Assembly (NCBI RefSeq): GCF_040256645.1
Contig: NZ_CP158281.1
Location: 3,286,001-3,350,000, forward strand
Direction: 5' to 3'
Source: Brevibacterium sp. CBA3109
Lineage (GTDB): Bacteria > Actinomycetota > Actinomycetes > Actinomycetales > Brevibacteriaceae
DNA: 64,000 nucleotides
In this document: positions 9,297-18,691 of the stretch, in pieces
Position numbering within the stretch: the first letter of the stretch is position 1
Layout of the letters: the number at the start of each line of letters is the position of its first letter
Made by a program: the position numbers and the translations under genes
The notes under the pieces: generated by a model
Told to the model about the DNA's origin: nothing
Seen by the model: the letters and a program-made list of their open reading frames with translations, nothing else
Databases searched by the model: none

Positions 9297-10294
9297 CGGT
9301 GCCTGTCTTCCGCGCGGAAGCTATAGTCGGAGACGGTGTCATCGGCAATCGCCTGCTTCAGCTTCTCGAGGCCGCCGCGGTCGGCGGTCAGTCGCACTCC
9401 GTCGCCATCAGTGACGACGGGAACCTCTGTCGGAGCGGTGACGAAGTCGAAATCGTCCTCGCTTATCCCCTTGAGCTGGGTCCCCAACTTGACCAGCTTG
9501 CTGGCATTGAGTCCGGAGTCCACGGTGAGGAAAGGACTGAGCACTCGGATCAGTTCAGACATCTTCACCGGGTTGAACTCGTAATCCGACGACACCACTT
9601 GAGTACCGACTGCACGGATGAACTCCTGTTGATTGCGGATTCGTTGGAGGTCACCTTTCGGGAATGCTGTGCGCTCGCAGACGAACGCGAGCGCAGCTTC
9701 ACCGCCAAGTGTGTTGGACCCGACTCTGAAATCATGGCCTCCGGATTCGAATGCCGTCGACGACTCGACTTCCACCCCGCCGACGAGGTCGGTCAGAGCA
9801 CTGAGCCCAGCGAGGTCGACGACAGCGACATGGTCGATGTCGACGGCGAGGAACTCGGAGATCGTCTGCACAGCCAGCGGCAGACCGCCGTCTTCGGCAG
9901 AGGACTCGACCGTGCCTTGCCCGTGGCCGGGTACCCGCACCCAGGTGTCGTTCGGGATGGATACTAGCTGGACCCCGCTGCGATCGGCGGGGATATGGAC
10001 CACCATGATCATGTCAGTCAGGAACCCAGTGGAAGCAGTTGAATCCGCGGGCCCCGGAGCCGACTCCATGGCATTGGTGCCGAGGAACAGAATGTCGATT
10101 GCCTCCGGCCCATCGTCACTGTCCTGCTGCTTCGATGTCTGCAGCTGTTTCGCCAGAGCAGGGTCGTCAATTTTCGCGGTCCCTGAATCCCAGGACAGCC
10201 CCAGATACCCGGTGTACGCACCGACTCCGGCTCCGAAGATGAGAAGGACCACGACCATAAGGCCCGCCCCGATGATGAATGTCTGCTTCTTCAT
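9293..10294 (-). CDS. LytR-CpsA-Psr (LCP) family glycopolymer transferase
   Basis: The protein has 333 residues, with one N-terminal membrane anchor (residues about 5-28) and an extracytoplasmic LCP domain. Visible LCP motifs are the SIPNDTWVRVPG segment, a conserved IDHVAVVDLAGL region, DLVGGVEVE, and the late LQRIRNQQEFI arginine/glutamine segment. LCP enzymes move lipid-linked wall polymers (teichoic acid, capsule, arabinogalactan) onto peptidoglycan. It overlaps both neighbours by 4 bp. The preceding genes make an amino sugar, so this LCP probably attaches the locus product to the wall. At 333 residues it lacks the LytR C-terminal extension seen in many actinobacterial LCP proteins. Confidence 0.9.
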   Translation of the reverse strand: MKKQTFIIGAGLMVVVLLIFGAGVGAYTGYLGLSWDSGTAKIDDPALAKQLQTSKQQDSDDGPEAIDILFLGTNAMESAPGPADSTASTGFLTDMIMVVHIPADRSGVQLVSIPNDTWVRVPGHGQGTVESSAEDGGLPLAVQTISEFLAVDIDHVAVVDLAGLSALTDLVGGVEVESSTAFESGGHDFRVGSNTLGGEAALAFVCERTAFPKGDLQRIRNQQEFIRAVGTQVVSSDYEFNPVKMSELIRVLSPFLTVDSGLNASKLVKLGTQLKGISEDDFDFVTAPTEVPVVTDGDGVRLTADRGGLEKLKQAIADDTVSDYSFRAEDRHR

Positions 10295-11424
10295 ACTTTG
10301 ACTGCCTCATCGATGAGGGCTGCAATCTCCGCAACCACTTGACTACGGTCTTCCGGGGGCAGCTCCGTGCTCGACGGGAGTGCCAGTCCAGTCTGAAACA
10401 GCTCCTCTGCGCGTCCCGTGATGTAGCGCCGATCGCAGCCTTCGTGGACGGGCTGGAGGTGCATGGGCTTGAACACCGGGCGGGTTTCGACTCCCGAGCG
10501 CAGCAGGGATTCGCTCAGCGACCAAGCATCGGTGCCTGATTCGGGCCCGACGATGAGCACGCTCATCCAGCAGTTGCCGTCAGCGGCATCGAGGAGTCGC
10601 ATCCCGTTGACCTCTCTCAACGCTTCGTCATACGCCCGGTGGTGGGAGCGTTTGATCGCCACGATCTCCTCGAGCCTCTCGAGCTGGGCCAAACCGAGCG
10701 CTGCAAGAAGGTTGGACAAACGGTAGTTGTATCCCACCTCGGTGTGTTCGTAGTGCACCACCGGCTGCCGTGCCTGGGTCGAGAGATAGCGCACACGTGC
10801 GGCAGTTTCTGGGTCGGAGCAGAGGACTGCACCACCCGAGGAAGTGGTGATGATCTTATTGCCGTTGAAGGACAGCGCGGCGACCTCGCCGAACGATCCG
10901 GCCGGTTCCCCACCCAGGCTGGCACCCAGCGACTCGGCGGCATCGGAGATGACAACAGCATCATAGGCCGCAGCGATCTGCCCGATTCGCAGGTAGTCTG
11001 CAGGGCGTCCATAGAGGTCGACGGGCATCACTGCACGGATCGGACGCATTGTGACGAGGGAATCGGCACAGGCGGCCTCAAGCACTGCGACGTCCATGAG
11101 ACCTGTGTCATCGCAGTCGATGAACACCGGTTCGGCGCCGACGTAGTGGAGGGCATTGACCGTCGCGGCGAAGGTGAGCGTCGACACCGCAACGCGGTCT
11201 CCGTGCCCGATCCCCTGCACCAGCAGGGCCAGATGCAGCGCAGCGGTTCCAGAACTCACTGCCACGGCATGAGAGCGGCCGGTGACGGTGGCCAAGCACG
11301 ATTCGAACTCATCAAGCTGCGGACCGGCTGGAGCCACCCAGCCGGATCGCAGTGCGGCGACGACCGCTCCTTCTTCCTTCGCTCCCACAGATGGGATGCA
11401 CAGGGGAATACGGGTCGCCATCAT
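10291..11424 (-). CDS. DegT/DnrJ/EryC1/StrS sugar-nucleotide aminotransferase
   Basis: This is a 377-residue PLP enzyme of the sugar aminotransferase family. Cofactor motifs are the SSGTAALHLAL phosphate loop, DAAESLGA with the aspartate facing the pyridine nitrogen, and SFNGNKIITT with the Schiff-base lysine near residue 187. The YNYRLSNLLAALGLAQLERL segment is characteristic of the family. It overlaps the 4,6-dehydratase gene by 4 bp (ATGA). Together the two should convert UDP-GlcNAc to UDP-4-amino-4,6-dideoxy-GlcNAc, as PglF and PglE do in Campylobacter. The exact sugar is inferred from the family. Confidence 0.92.
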   Translation of the reverse strand: MMATRIPLCIPSVGAKEEGAVVAALRSGWVAPAGPQLDEFESCLATVTGRSHAVAVSSGTAALHLALLVQGIGHGDRVAVSTLTFAATVNALHYVGAEPVFIDCDDTGLMDVAVLEAACADSLVTMRPIRAVMPVDLYGRPADYLRIGQIAAAYDAVVISDAAESLGASLGGEPAGSFGEVAALSFNGNKIITTSSGGAVLCSDPETAARVRYLSTQARQPVVHYEHTEVGYNYRLSNLLAALGLAQLERLEEIVAIKRSHHRAYDEALREVNGMRLLDAADGNCWMSVLIVGPESGTDAWSLSESLLRSGVETRPVFKPMHLQPVHEGCDRRYITGRAEELFQTGLALPSSTELPPEDRSQVVAEIAALIDEAVKV

Positions 11425-13370
11425 GACCAGCTCGTCCCCGCCAGGTCGAGACTACCCGCTGCCTGGCCGATTACGGCCTCTTCGACGGCAGGCAACTTCT
11501 CGAAAGTCACTGCGGTGGGCACGGCGGTCGACGCTGCGGTGGACGCCTCGGCATTTACACCGTCCACAGTCTCCACATAGCAGTCGCGGATGTTCTCTAG
11601 AGTGGTTTCCGGGAGGGGGACTGCAGTCGGGTCCAAGGGTGAGACCTCAACAGTCCACGACACGCCGTTGGCAGAGCTGCGATCGAGCTCTTCGGGAGAG
11701 AACAGCTCTTCGTGCAGCTTCTCCCCCGTGCGCAGGCCGGTGTAGACGATGGGACACGACCGCCCTGTCAGGGCCATCACCCGTTTCGCCAGATCAACGA
11801 TGCGGACGGGTTCGCCCATGTCGAGGACCTGCGTCTGGCCGCTGCTGCCCAAGGCTGCGGCTCGCAGCACCAGAAAACAGGCTTCGGGAATGGTCATGAA
11901 GAACCGTGTGACGTCCGGATGTGTCACGGTCAGCGGTCCGCCGCGACGAATCTGATCGGCGAAGGAGATGAGCACCGACCCACGCGAGCCGAGGACATTT
12001 CCGAACCGCACCGACACATAGGGAAGGCCCGTGACGGCGGCATAGTGGGCGGTGAAGCGTTCCGCGACGAACTTCGACCGTCCCAGTTCACTGCTGGGGT
12101 TCGCTGCCTTGTCCGTGGAGATGTTGACGAATCTGCCGACACCGTGCTTCTGGGCTGCGCGCAGGACGTTCAACGAGCCGTGCACATTGGTCTTCCACCC
12201 CTCGGCGGGATAACTTTCGAGCATCGGAAGATGCTTGAGCGCGGCCGCGTGGATGACGATGTCTGGCTTGTGCTTGGCGAAGGCGTGATCCAGCGCCTGT
12301 GGGTCACGGATGTCGGCGAGGACGAGGTCGGGAGAGTCCATCAGGGCTCTGCCCTCGAGGCTCATGCACAGGGAGTGCAGCTCCGACTCATCACGGTCGA
12401 GCATGATCAGCCGACTCGGGGAGTGCCGCGAGATGATCCTGCACAGTTCGGATCCGATGGAGCCGCCGGCACCGGTGACGAGCACGGTACGCCCTTCGAC
12501 GAGACGGGAGATCTGTTCGCTCTCGGGCTCGATGGCGGGTCTGCCGATGAGATCGGTGACGTCGAGGTCGCGGATATCGGAGAGCCCGATGTCCGATGAG
12601 AGCATGTACAAGGGCGAGGGCACCGCGCGCACCCAAGTCGTCTCCGGCTCCAGGCGCTGAACCAGTGAAGTGAACACCTGTGCCGGCGCATCGGCGATGC
12701 CGACGATGACTCCGGCGGCATGCGAAGCGGCGACCACCTCGGCGACGGAGGAAATCGTGCCCCGGACGGGAACACCGTGGATGAGTTGCCGGGCCTTGCC
12801 CGGGTCATCGTCGATGATGGCCACGGGACGGTAGGGGCTGAGCGGATCCGCCATCATCTGGGAGACCAGGGAGGCACCGAGGTCTCCTGCGCCGACGACA
12901 ATGACCGGCTCACCAGCCACAGGCACAAGTCTCAGCTGTTGGAGGACTCGGACGAGCTGCCTGATGAAGATCATGAGCGCTTGGGCGAAGAGCAGAGCCA
13001 GAAGCAGCCAAGGGATGTCCTCCCGGTATTCCGGGACTGCCCCCATCAGAGCAGCGCCGGTGAAGAGGATGCCTGCAACCAGACCCTGATTTCGCAGTTC
13101 ACGGTCTGAGCCGAGCTGGTACCGGTTCCGATACAGCGAAAGCAGGTAGCCCAGGCTGAGTTGACCGATGACGAGTATCGGCAGCAGAAGAAGAAACTCG
13201 CCGCCCCAGACGCGCCCGAACAGGGAGACGACGAGGAACCACGAGATGATGAGGGCTGACCCGTCGAGGCAGGCCAGGCCGAGAGCGCTGGAATAGGGCC
13301 GACGACGAGGACCGTCATCGGCGGACGGTAAGGGGCTTGGGAGTTCATTCATTGTTTTCACGAGGCCCAC
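11421..13370 (-). CDS. Membrane UDP-sugar 4,6-dehydratase (PglF/CapD-like)
   Basis: This 649-residue protein has four N-terminal membrane helices (residues about 30-150), a first Rossmann-like region (VIVVGAGDLGASLV), and a catalytic SDR domain with VLVTGAGGSIGSELC near residue 295. STDKA near 417 holds the Thr-Asp-Lys catalytic set of PglF-type dehydratases. The later SELGRSKF replaces the more usual NVMGATKR. The start is the GTG at 13370, which has GAGGAATC directly upstream; the ATG at 13352 is the alternative. It is first in a four-gene operon whose genes all overlap by 4 bp. It should make the 4-keto-6-deoxy sugar used by the next gene. The C-terminal 40 residues are Ala/Thr/Val-rich and variable. 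Confidence 0.92.
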   Translation of the reverse strand: MGLVKTMNELPSPLPSADDGPRRRPYSSALGLACLDGSALIISWFLVVSLFGRVWGGEFLLLLPILVIGQLSLGYLLSLYRNRYQLGSDRELRNQGLVAGILFTGAALMGAVPEYREDIPWLLLALLFAQALMIFIRQLVRVLQQLRLVPVAGEPVIVVGAGDLGASLVSQMMADPLSPYRPVAIIDDDPGKARQLIHGVPVRGTISSVAEVVAASHAAGVIVGIADAPAQVFTSLVQRLEPETTWVRAVPSPLYMLSSDIGLSDIRDLDVTDLIGRPAIEPESEQISRLVEGRTVLVTGAGGSIGSELCRIISRHSPSRLIMLDRDESELHSLCMSLEGRALMDSPDLVLADIRDPQALDHAFAKHKPDIVIHAAALKHLPMLESYPAEGWKTNVHGSLNVLRAAQKHGVGRFVNISTDKAANPSSELGRSKFVAERFTAHYAAVTGLPYVSVRFGNVLGSRGSVLISFADQIRRGGPLTVTHPDVTRFFMTIPEACFLVLRAAALGSSGQTQVLDMGEPVRIVDLAKRVMALTGRSCPIVYTGLRTGEKLHEELFSPEELDRSSANGVSWTVEVSPLDPTAVPLPETTLENIRDCYVETVDGVNAEASTAASTAVPTAVTFEKLPAVEEAVIGQAAGSLDLAGTSWS

Positions 13371-13675
13371 GATTCCTCAGCCGTCACACAGCCAATAGGG
13401 GGTCACCTCCGGACAGCCGTGTGTCACTACTCTGTCATGATCGGGTCATCACTGGCTCCCGATACTCAGTTACCCGACATGACCTGGGACTCACGGTTCA
13501 CGCCCCCTCACATCGGCCGCCGGACACCTGGACACCCTGCGATGCCGCTCTCGACGGTTGACCGCACGGAGTCTGCGGATGACCGTAGTCGGCTGGGATT
13601 CCAGCGATTTCGCATACGGCACTCTCCTATTCTGAGATTGTCAGCGAGAGCAGAGATCAGGGACGGTGACGCAGC
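13371..13675. other. Divergent intergenic region between the dehydratase and glycosyltransferase operons
   Basis: These 305 bp separate the leftward dehydratase operon from the rightward glycosyltransferase pair and must hold both promoters. I find no strong -35/-10 pair on either strand and no credible open frame with a ribosome site. Confidence 0.5.
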
Positions 13676-14746
13676 GTGAGAATCGGCCTATTGGCCAGCA
13701 CCGGTGGGATGCTGGACTCCTTTTTCATCGAGATCGCAGAGTCGTGGCGATCATATGGACATAAAGTCAGCTTCGCAGCCGGGACCTCGATGGTTTCGTC
13801 TCAGGCGACTCTGATTCCCGGGCTCTCCCGCCGCCCCGACCTGGGAATGGTTCGAGCCCTGGCCGCCCTGCGGCGCTGGTCGGAGGGCGAAGATCTCGAT
13901 GTCATCGTCACGAACTCGGCAACCGCATCGGCGCTGGTGAGACTGGCAGGGACGAGAGCCCCTGTCGTCTACTTCTGTCACGGGCTGCACTGGAACGAGG
14001 CCCGCTCATTCGGGGACCGGGTGTGGCCGATCATTGAGCGCATGCTCCTACCGCGCACCGCCGGCATCATCTCGATCAATTCGGACGACCAGACCTGGTT
14101 CGCCAACCGCCTCAACGACGGTCGTCGGCTGCACTTGTCCGCGGGGGTCGGCCTCGACCTGCTCCGATACCCCGTTCAAGACCTGCCGAGCGGTCCGCTT
14201 CGGCTGTGCTGGATCGGTGAGTTCTCCACTCGCAAACGCCCGCATCTGGCCCTGGACACAGCGTCCGAACTGCATCGGCGAGGATTCGAGTTCCATCTCG
14301 AGATGCTCGGCGAGGGAGACTTCCGCACGCAGATCCGCGCCGAAATCTCTGACCGGGGCCTGTCGGGGATCGTCTCCGCGGATGGTCCGGGTGACGCGGC
14401 CGCGGCCCTCGCTAGGAGTCACGCTCTGGTGCATACAGCACAGTGGGAGGGCCTGCCACGTGTCATGTTGGAGAGTCTCGCGATCGGCCGAGGAAGCTAT
14501 GCCTTCGATGTCAAGGGTGTACGCGACGTTCCCCTGGCTCAGCTGAGTGCTGACGGCGAAGCGGCAGAGCTTGCCGCACGGATCGCCGCTGACTGGGAAT
14601 CGGGACGCCTGCGCCAGCCCCTGGCCTTCGACCGAAACCTCCTCGACTACTCACATGCTGCCGATGGGATCCGGAACTTCCTGCCCACCTTCGTCGACAG
14701 CGCGCCGAGAACGTCCACGGCGCAGAGGAATCGCCATGTCGAATGA
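13676..14746 (+). CDS. Glycosyltransferase, GT-B fold (family 4-like)
   Basis: This 356-residue cytoplasmic glycosyltransferase shows the N-terminal LLASTGGMLDSFF segment, a hinge region LRLCWIGEFSTRKRPHLAL, and the donor-side AQWEGLPRVMLESLAIGRG, which carries the glutamates expected of GT4-type enzymes. It starts with GTG at 13676; the ribosome site is weak. It is followed by a family 2 glycosyltransferase whose start lies 11 bp inside this gene. It probably adds one sugar of the polysaccharide repeat unit. Donor and acceptor are unknown. Confidence 0.85.
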   Translation: MRIGLLASTGGMLDSFFIEIAESWRSYGHKVSFAAGTSMVSSQATLIPGLSRRPDLGMVRALAALRRWSEGEDLDVIVTNSATASALVRLAGTRAPVVYFCHGLHWNEARSFGDRVWPIIERMLLPRTAGIISINSDDQTWFANRLNDGRRLHLSAGVGLDLLRYPVQDLPSGPLRLCWIGEFSTRKRPHLALDTASELHRRGFEFHLEMLGEGDFRTQIRAEISDRGLSGIVSADGPGDAAAALARSHALVHTAQWEGLPRVMLESLAIGRGSYAFDVKGVRDVPLAQLSADGEAAELAARIAADWESGRLRQPLAFDRNLLDYSHAADGIRNFLPTFVDSAPRTSTAQRNRHVE

Positions 14747-15809
14747 TGCACTGATCTCCGTCATCATCCCCGTCCACAATGGCGAGGAATACTTAGCTGC
14801 CTGCCTGCGGTCGGTACTCGCTCAGTGCCATGAGCATCTTGAACTCATCGTCGTCGATGACGGATCCACCGACGGAACCCGGGCGATCCTCGAGGACTTC
14901 GGCACTCGGGACCCGCGGATCACTCGTCTACAGACCGACCATGCCGGCGCCTCAGCGGCACGCAACGCCGCGCTCGCAAAGGCGCGGGGCGAATGGATCA
15001 TGTTCGTCGACGCCGACGACCAGCTGCTCAGCCCCTGTCTGCTCAAAGTTGTCGCAGGCTGCTCGGAGTCCGCCGTCGACGTGGTCACCTTCGAGACCAG
15101 CAGCAACCCCGCCGACATCGCCGATGCCCGCGAGGCTGCACTCATTGCCCGGCACAGGTGTGTAGGCGAAGAGACCCTGTGCACACGGCCGCATCCGGTC
15201 CTCGATTCGTCTTATCTGGGCCCGAAGATCATCGACGAATCGTTCAATACGGTGTGGAACAAGGCCTACCGTTCTGCAGCTCTGGCCCGATCAGTGGCGC
15301 GTTTCCCTACCGGGGTCCACCTTGGCGAAGATCTGCTGTTCAATCTCTCCTTCGCTCGCGCCGCCTCGGCTGGGAGCCACCTACCTCTGCTGGGTTACTA
15401 CTACAGGCGGGACAATTCGGCGTCGGTGACCAAACGGTTCATTCCCGGAAAACATGATGAGCTGATGCTCGTCAATGACGCTCTGCAGCAGTTCGCCTCG
15501 GACCTGAGCTCACCCGACCTCATCGCCGCGGCCGGATACATCCGGGCCAAGAATGCGGTCTCCTCAACCAGGGATCTCCACCACCAGCAGTGCCCTTTCC
15601 CTCTGCACGAGAAGTTGGCAGCGGCCAAGGCATATCGGAGTGCAGCAACGCGTGTGGGCGTCAGGGGTCTGGGACCCGTTCAGCGGATGTTCGGCACCGT
15701 CTACAATCTGCTCGACTATCGGGTGCTGTTCCTCCTCACCGGACTGCTCGCAGCGGCGAACCGGCGGGGCGATTCACTGAGCCGACGACGCTGGGTGGCA
15801 ATTCGCTGA
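14736..15809 (+). CDS. Glycosyltransferase family 2
   Basis: This 357-residue GT-A enzyme begins ISVIIPVHNGEEYLAACL, with the nucleotide-binding VVDDGSTDGT and the metal-binding FVDADDQL near residues 85-95. I chose ATG 14736 because GAGGAA lies 5 bases upstream and the domain starts at once; the longer open frame to 14547 is not coding. It overlaps the preceding glycosyltransferase by 11 bp and ends convergently with the polymerase gene. It should add a further sugar to the lipid-linked repeat unit. Confidence 0.9.
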   Translation: MSNDALISVIIPVHNGEEYLAACLRSVLAQCHEHLELIVVDDGSTDGTRAILEDFGTRDPRITRLQTDHAGASAARNAALAKARGEWIMFVDADDQLLSPCLLKVVAGCSESAVDVVTFETSSNPADIADAREAALIARHRCVGEETLCTRPHPVLDSSYLGPKIIDESFNTVWNKAYRSAALARSVARFPTGVHLGEDLLFNLSFARAASAGSHLPLLGYYYRRDNSASVTKRFIPGKHDELMLVNDALQQFASDLSSPDLIAAAGYIRAKNAVSSTRDLHHQQCPFPLHEKLAAAKAYRSAATRVGVRGLGPVQRMFGTVYNLLDYRVLFLLTGLLAAANRRGDSLSRRRWVAIR

Positions 15810-15848
15810 ACCGACGCGGGCGATAGGTGTTGCTCGGCGTGTCCAAAT

Positions 15849-16943
15849 TCAGGTGTTGAGCAGCGTGTCCATTGCGCCGATGTACTGGCTCCAGCCGAGG
15901 AAGGTGACCATGAGGGCGACACTTCCCAGTCCCTGTTTCCAGCCCTTCAGGCAGAGCACCGGGATCGTCACGATCAAGGGCACGATCGACCAGGAATAAG
16001 CGGCCACTCTGTCGCTGTAATAGACGAATCCCAGCGCCAGGTAGTACGTATTGAGAATGACGAAGGCGTGGAACAGGTGTCGGTACCAGTCAGGCAGGCC
16101 GTCGATCGTCCTCAGCACAACGTAGCCCATGACCAGGACGCAGAGGCCGAGGATCCAGAAGTCCAATCTGTTCGTTCCGCCTGTGTACAGGTCAGCATTC
16201 TCAGGATCGGTGTAGGTTTCGAGTTCCTCCGAACCGGCGGCGAACGGTGCCAACAGGGCCGCGTTGAGTCCTGTGAGGAACAGCAGAGAGAACACCGCCC
16301 AAACTCCCACGAGGAAGGCGGTAGAGGTCTTCGGCAGATAGCGGATGCCGAGCAGCAGCAGGGCAGCGGGAATTGCCGACCAGTGGAAGAGTGAGGCAAT
16401 GGCCAGCCACACGAGAGTCTGCCACAGGCGAGCCTGCCGGCAGATCGAGACCAGAGCAAGCAGGATGAACAGCAGAGACAGCCCCTGCCGAAGGAGATAG
16501 CTCGAATACCCGGTGAAGAAGCCGAAGCAGAAGGTGATGTAGTAGACGACGGTGACCTGCCATGTCGACCTCAGCAGCCAGAGCAGGGCGAGGGCCAGCA
16601 CAATCGAGCTGAGCAGTGCAACGACGAAGAAGTAGACTTTCGGGTCGTGGGTGAAGAGACCGATGAGCCACCCCAACAGGAGGAAGGCAGGTTCGCGGCC
16701 CTCGCTGTCATAGGTGTAGAAGACTTCGCCTGTGGGGGCGAAGCTGAGGATCTGGAACTCCGTCGAGTAGATCGCCTTGTCGGAGATGTCGTAGTTCCCC
16801 AGTGCCGCAACGATGGTGTTGATCAGAACCAGCGAAATCAGCGGAAGCAGAGCATTGCTCCAATGCCGCAGCTGCGGGACTCTCCAGCTCAGAACGAGCA
16901 TGAGGACCCAGACAGTCGTCAACCCGAACCAGATGGCCATCAT
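15849..16943 (-). CDS. EpsG family / Wzy-like polysaccharide polymerase
   Basis: This 364-residue integral membrane protein has about ten hydrophobic segments. The pattern GREPAFLLLGWLIGLFTHDPK in the loop after the first helices and YSSYLLRQGLSLLFILLAL are typical of the EpsG/Wzy-C-like family, which polymerises undecaprenyl-linked repeat units at the outer face of the membrane. The start overlaps the stop of the BY-kinase gene by 4 bp, coupling polymerase and length regulator. I base the call on topology and these motifs; sequence conservation in this family is low. Confidence 0.8.
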   Translation of the reverse strand: MMAIWFGLTTVWVLMLVLSWRVPQLRHWSNALLPLISLVLINTIVAALGNYDISDKAIYSTEFQILSFAPTGEVFYTYDSEGREPAFLLLGWLIGLFTHDPKVYFFVVALLSSIVLALALLWLLRSTWQVTVVYYITFCFGFFTGYSSYLLRQGLSLLFILLALVSICRQARLWQTLVWLAIASLFHWSAIPAALLLLGIRYLPKTSTAFLVGVWAVFSLLFLTGLNAALLAPFAAGSEELETYTDPENADLYTGGTNRLDFWILGLCVLVMGYVVLRTIDGLPDWYRHLFHAFVILNTYYLALGFVYYSDRVAAYSWSIVPLIVTIPVLCLKGWKQGLGSVALMVTFLGWSQYIGAMDTLLNT

Positions 16944-18400
16944 GATCGTTCAGAGCCTCCGTCGTTGTGGATCAACGGCAGAGGGCTGGTCGGCGGCTCC
17001 GATGTCTGGGCGGGGGCACCGTGCGCCGAGTGCATCTGCGGCTCCGACTGCTCGGACTGGATTCCGTATGTCCGGTTCCGGTCGGCTTCTGCTGCGGACA
17101 GATCGGCCCTGTTGAGGACGAGACCGATCGGAGCCCCCAGCTCGTCCAGCGCCCGGACGGATTCTGCGACGGCTCGGGACTTCACCCTCCCAGCGCCCGC
17201 GACGAGAAGGGTCCTGCTGGCCAGTCGGGAGAGGACGAGGCTGTCTGCCACAGGCAGCAGCGGTGGACCGTCTAGAATGACGAGGTCGAATCTGCCTGCC
17301 AGTTCGGATACCAGTTCTGCCATCGCACGGGTCTCGAGCAGTTCCGCGGGGTTGGGCGGAATCTCTCCGGCCGTGAGCACGCTGAGGTCGTGATCGCCCC
17401 AGGACTGCAGCAATTCGCTGAGGTCGAGGCCTCCGACCAAGGCAGTCGTGAGGCCGGCCGCGTTCTCCAGCCCCAATCGTGCGGCCACACTCGGTCGTCG
17501 AAGGTCAGCATCAACGAGGACGACGCTCTGCCCAGCCCGTGCGCTCGCGATGGCGAGGTCGAGGCTGAGCGTGGTCTTGCCCTCCCCCGGCTGCGCCGAG
17601 GTCACGAGAAGGACGATGGTCTCTTCGTCGATGTGGGCGAATCGGAGATTGGTCCGCAGCCGAAGAATCGACTCACTTCGGATACCTGGAATCGCTGGTC
17701 CGCCCATGGCGGACTCGTGGACGATGGCGCGATCCTCCGGCACTGATGCCATCAACGGCGCCGAGGTGATTGCTGCCAGGTCGTCCTTCGTCCGGACCAC
17801 ACTGTCTAATGTTCCGCGCACAATTGCAATGGCGATGCCTGCCGCCAGACCGAGCAGTGCACCGATGGGCACGGAGGCCCACTGCGGTAGGCCGTCCGAA
17901 CTCTCCGGTGCCACCGCCGTATTCGCCTCGATCAGATTGATGGCAGCTGTATCGGTCTTCCCCGGATTTTCGAGGAGTCCGATCCTCTCCGTCAGACTGC
18001 GGGCCACCGCAGTCGACAACCGAGCCGCACCGTGTGCATCCTCGGCCTGAGCCTGAACGGTGATAAGGACGGTCTCAGGGTCGCTGAATGCTTCGACCTG
18101 GCTGGCCAGCGCTTCCGGAGTGGTGTCGAGTCCCAAGTCTGAGATCACGGGTTCGAGGACGGATTCGCTGCCGACCATGCCCACATAGGTCTGGATCCGC
18201 TCCTTGATGAAGTCCGAAGCCATGCGCATCTCATAGGGATCGCCTGAGGTGGGCACAGACACGAACAGCTCGGTGCGTGCCGAATACGTTGGCGGGAGTA
18301 GGGCCGAGACCCCGAATCCGCCCAATCCGCCGGCCACCACGGTGAGCATGAGCAGCACGATGTGACGGCGGAGGAGGTGCAGAATTTGCTGGAGTTTCAT
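16940..18400 (-). CDS. Polysaccharide co-polymerase / BY-kinase, copy 1 (Wzz-Wzc type)
   Basis: The protein has 486 residues. A Wzz domain lies between two membrane helices (about 15-37 and 170-190), followed by a cytoplasmic BY-kinase domain. Walker A is SAQPGEGKTTLSLDLA near residue 268, Walker A' is VVLVDADLRRPS near 293, and Walker B is LVILDGPPLLPVADS near 377. The C-terminus holds one tyrosine (RTYGIQSEQ) but not the tyrosine cluster that such kinases usually autophosphorylate. It is co-transcribed with the polymerase gene. It should set chain length and may be switched by one of the two phosphatases in the locus. Confidence 0.9.
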   Translation of the reverse strand: MKLQQILHLLRRHIVLLMLTVVAGGLGGFGVSALLPPTYSARTELFVSVPTSGDPYEMRMASDFIKERIQTYVGMVGSESVLEPVISDLGLDTTPEALASQVEAFSDPETVLITVQAQAEDAHGAARLSTAVARSLTERIGLLENPGKTDTAAINLIEANTAVAPESSDGLPQWASVPIGALLGLAAGIAIAIVRGTLDSVVRTKDDLAAITSAPLMASVPEDRAIVHESAMGGPAIPGIRSESILRLRTNLRFAHIDEETIVLLVTSAQPGEGKTTLSLDLAIASARAGQSVVLVDADLRRPSVAARLGLENAAGLTTALVGGLDLSELLQSWGDHDLSVLTAGEIPPNPAELLETRAMAELVSELAGRFDLVILDGPPLLPVADSLVLSRLASRTLLVAGAGRVKSRAVAESVRALDELGAPIGLVLNRADLSAAEADRNRTYGIQSEQSEPQMHSAHGAPAQTSEPPTSPLPLIHNDGGSERS

Positions 18401-18691
18401 CAGAGATCAGCTTCGGTCGGGCCGGAGAACCGGCATGAGACGACATCGCAGCTCAGCTCGATGTCCAGGACTCGTACTTGCACTCTCAGCCTAGTGAGAC
18501 TTAGCCAGAGAAGGATCCCTTCCCGACCCGGACTACGGTTCACCGCGAGGGATGCACGGAATGCCGCAGATGTCAGGAGCACATCCGCAATCCGACCGCG
18601 AAGCCGGCCGCGGAAGCGCCGGCGGGGACCATACTGGAATCTGGCCTTCGTCATCCTGGGGCCGCGCCCACCGCCGAGGAGGAAGTCACCG

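Noticed and set aside
15826..15879. Near-direct repeat GTGTTGCTCGGCGTGTCC / GTGTTGAGCAGCGTGTCC at the convergent gene ends
   Set aside because: Several mismatches and overlap with the polymerase C-terminus; probably chance or a minor remnant.
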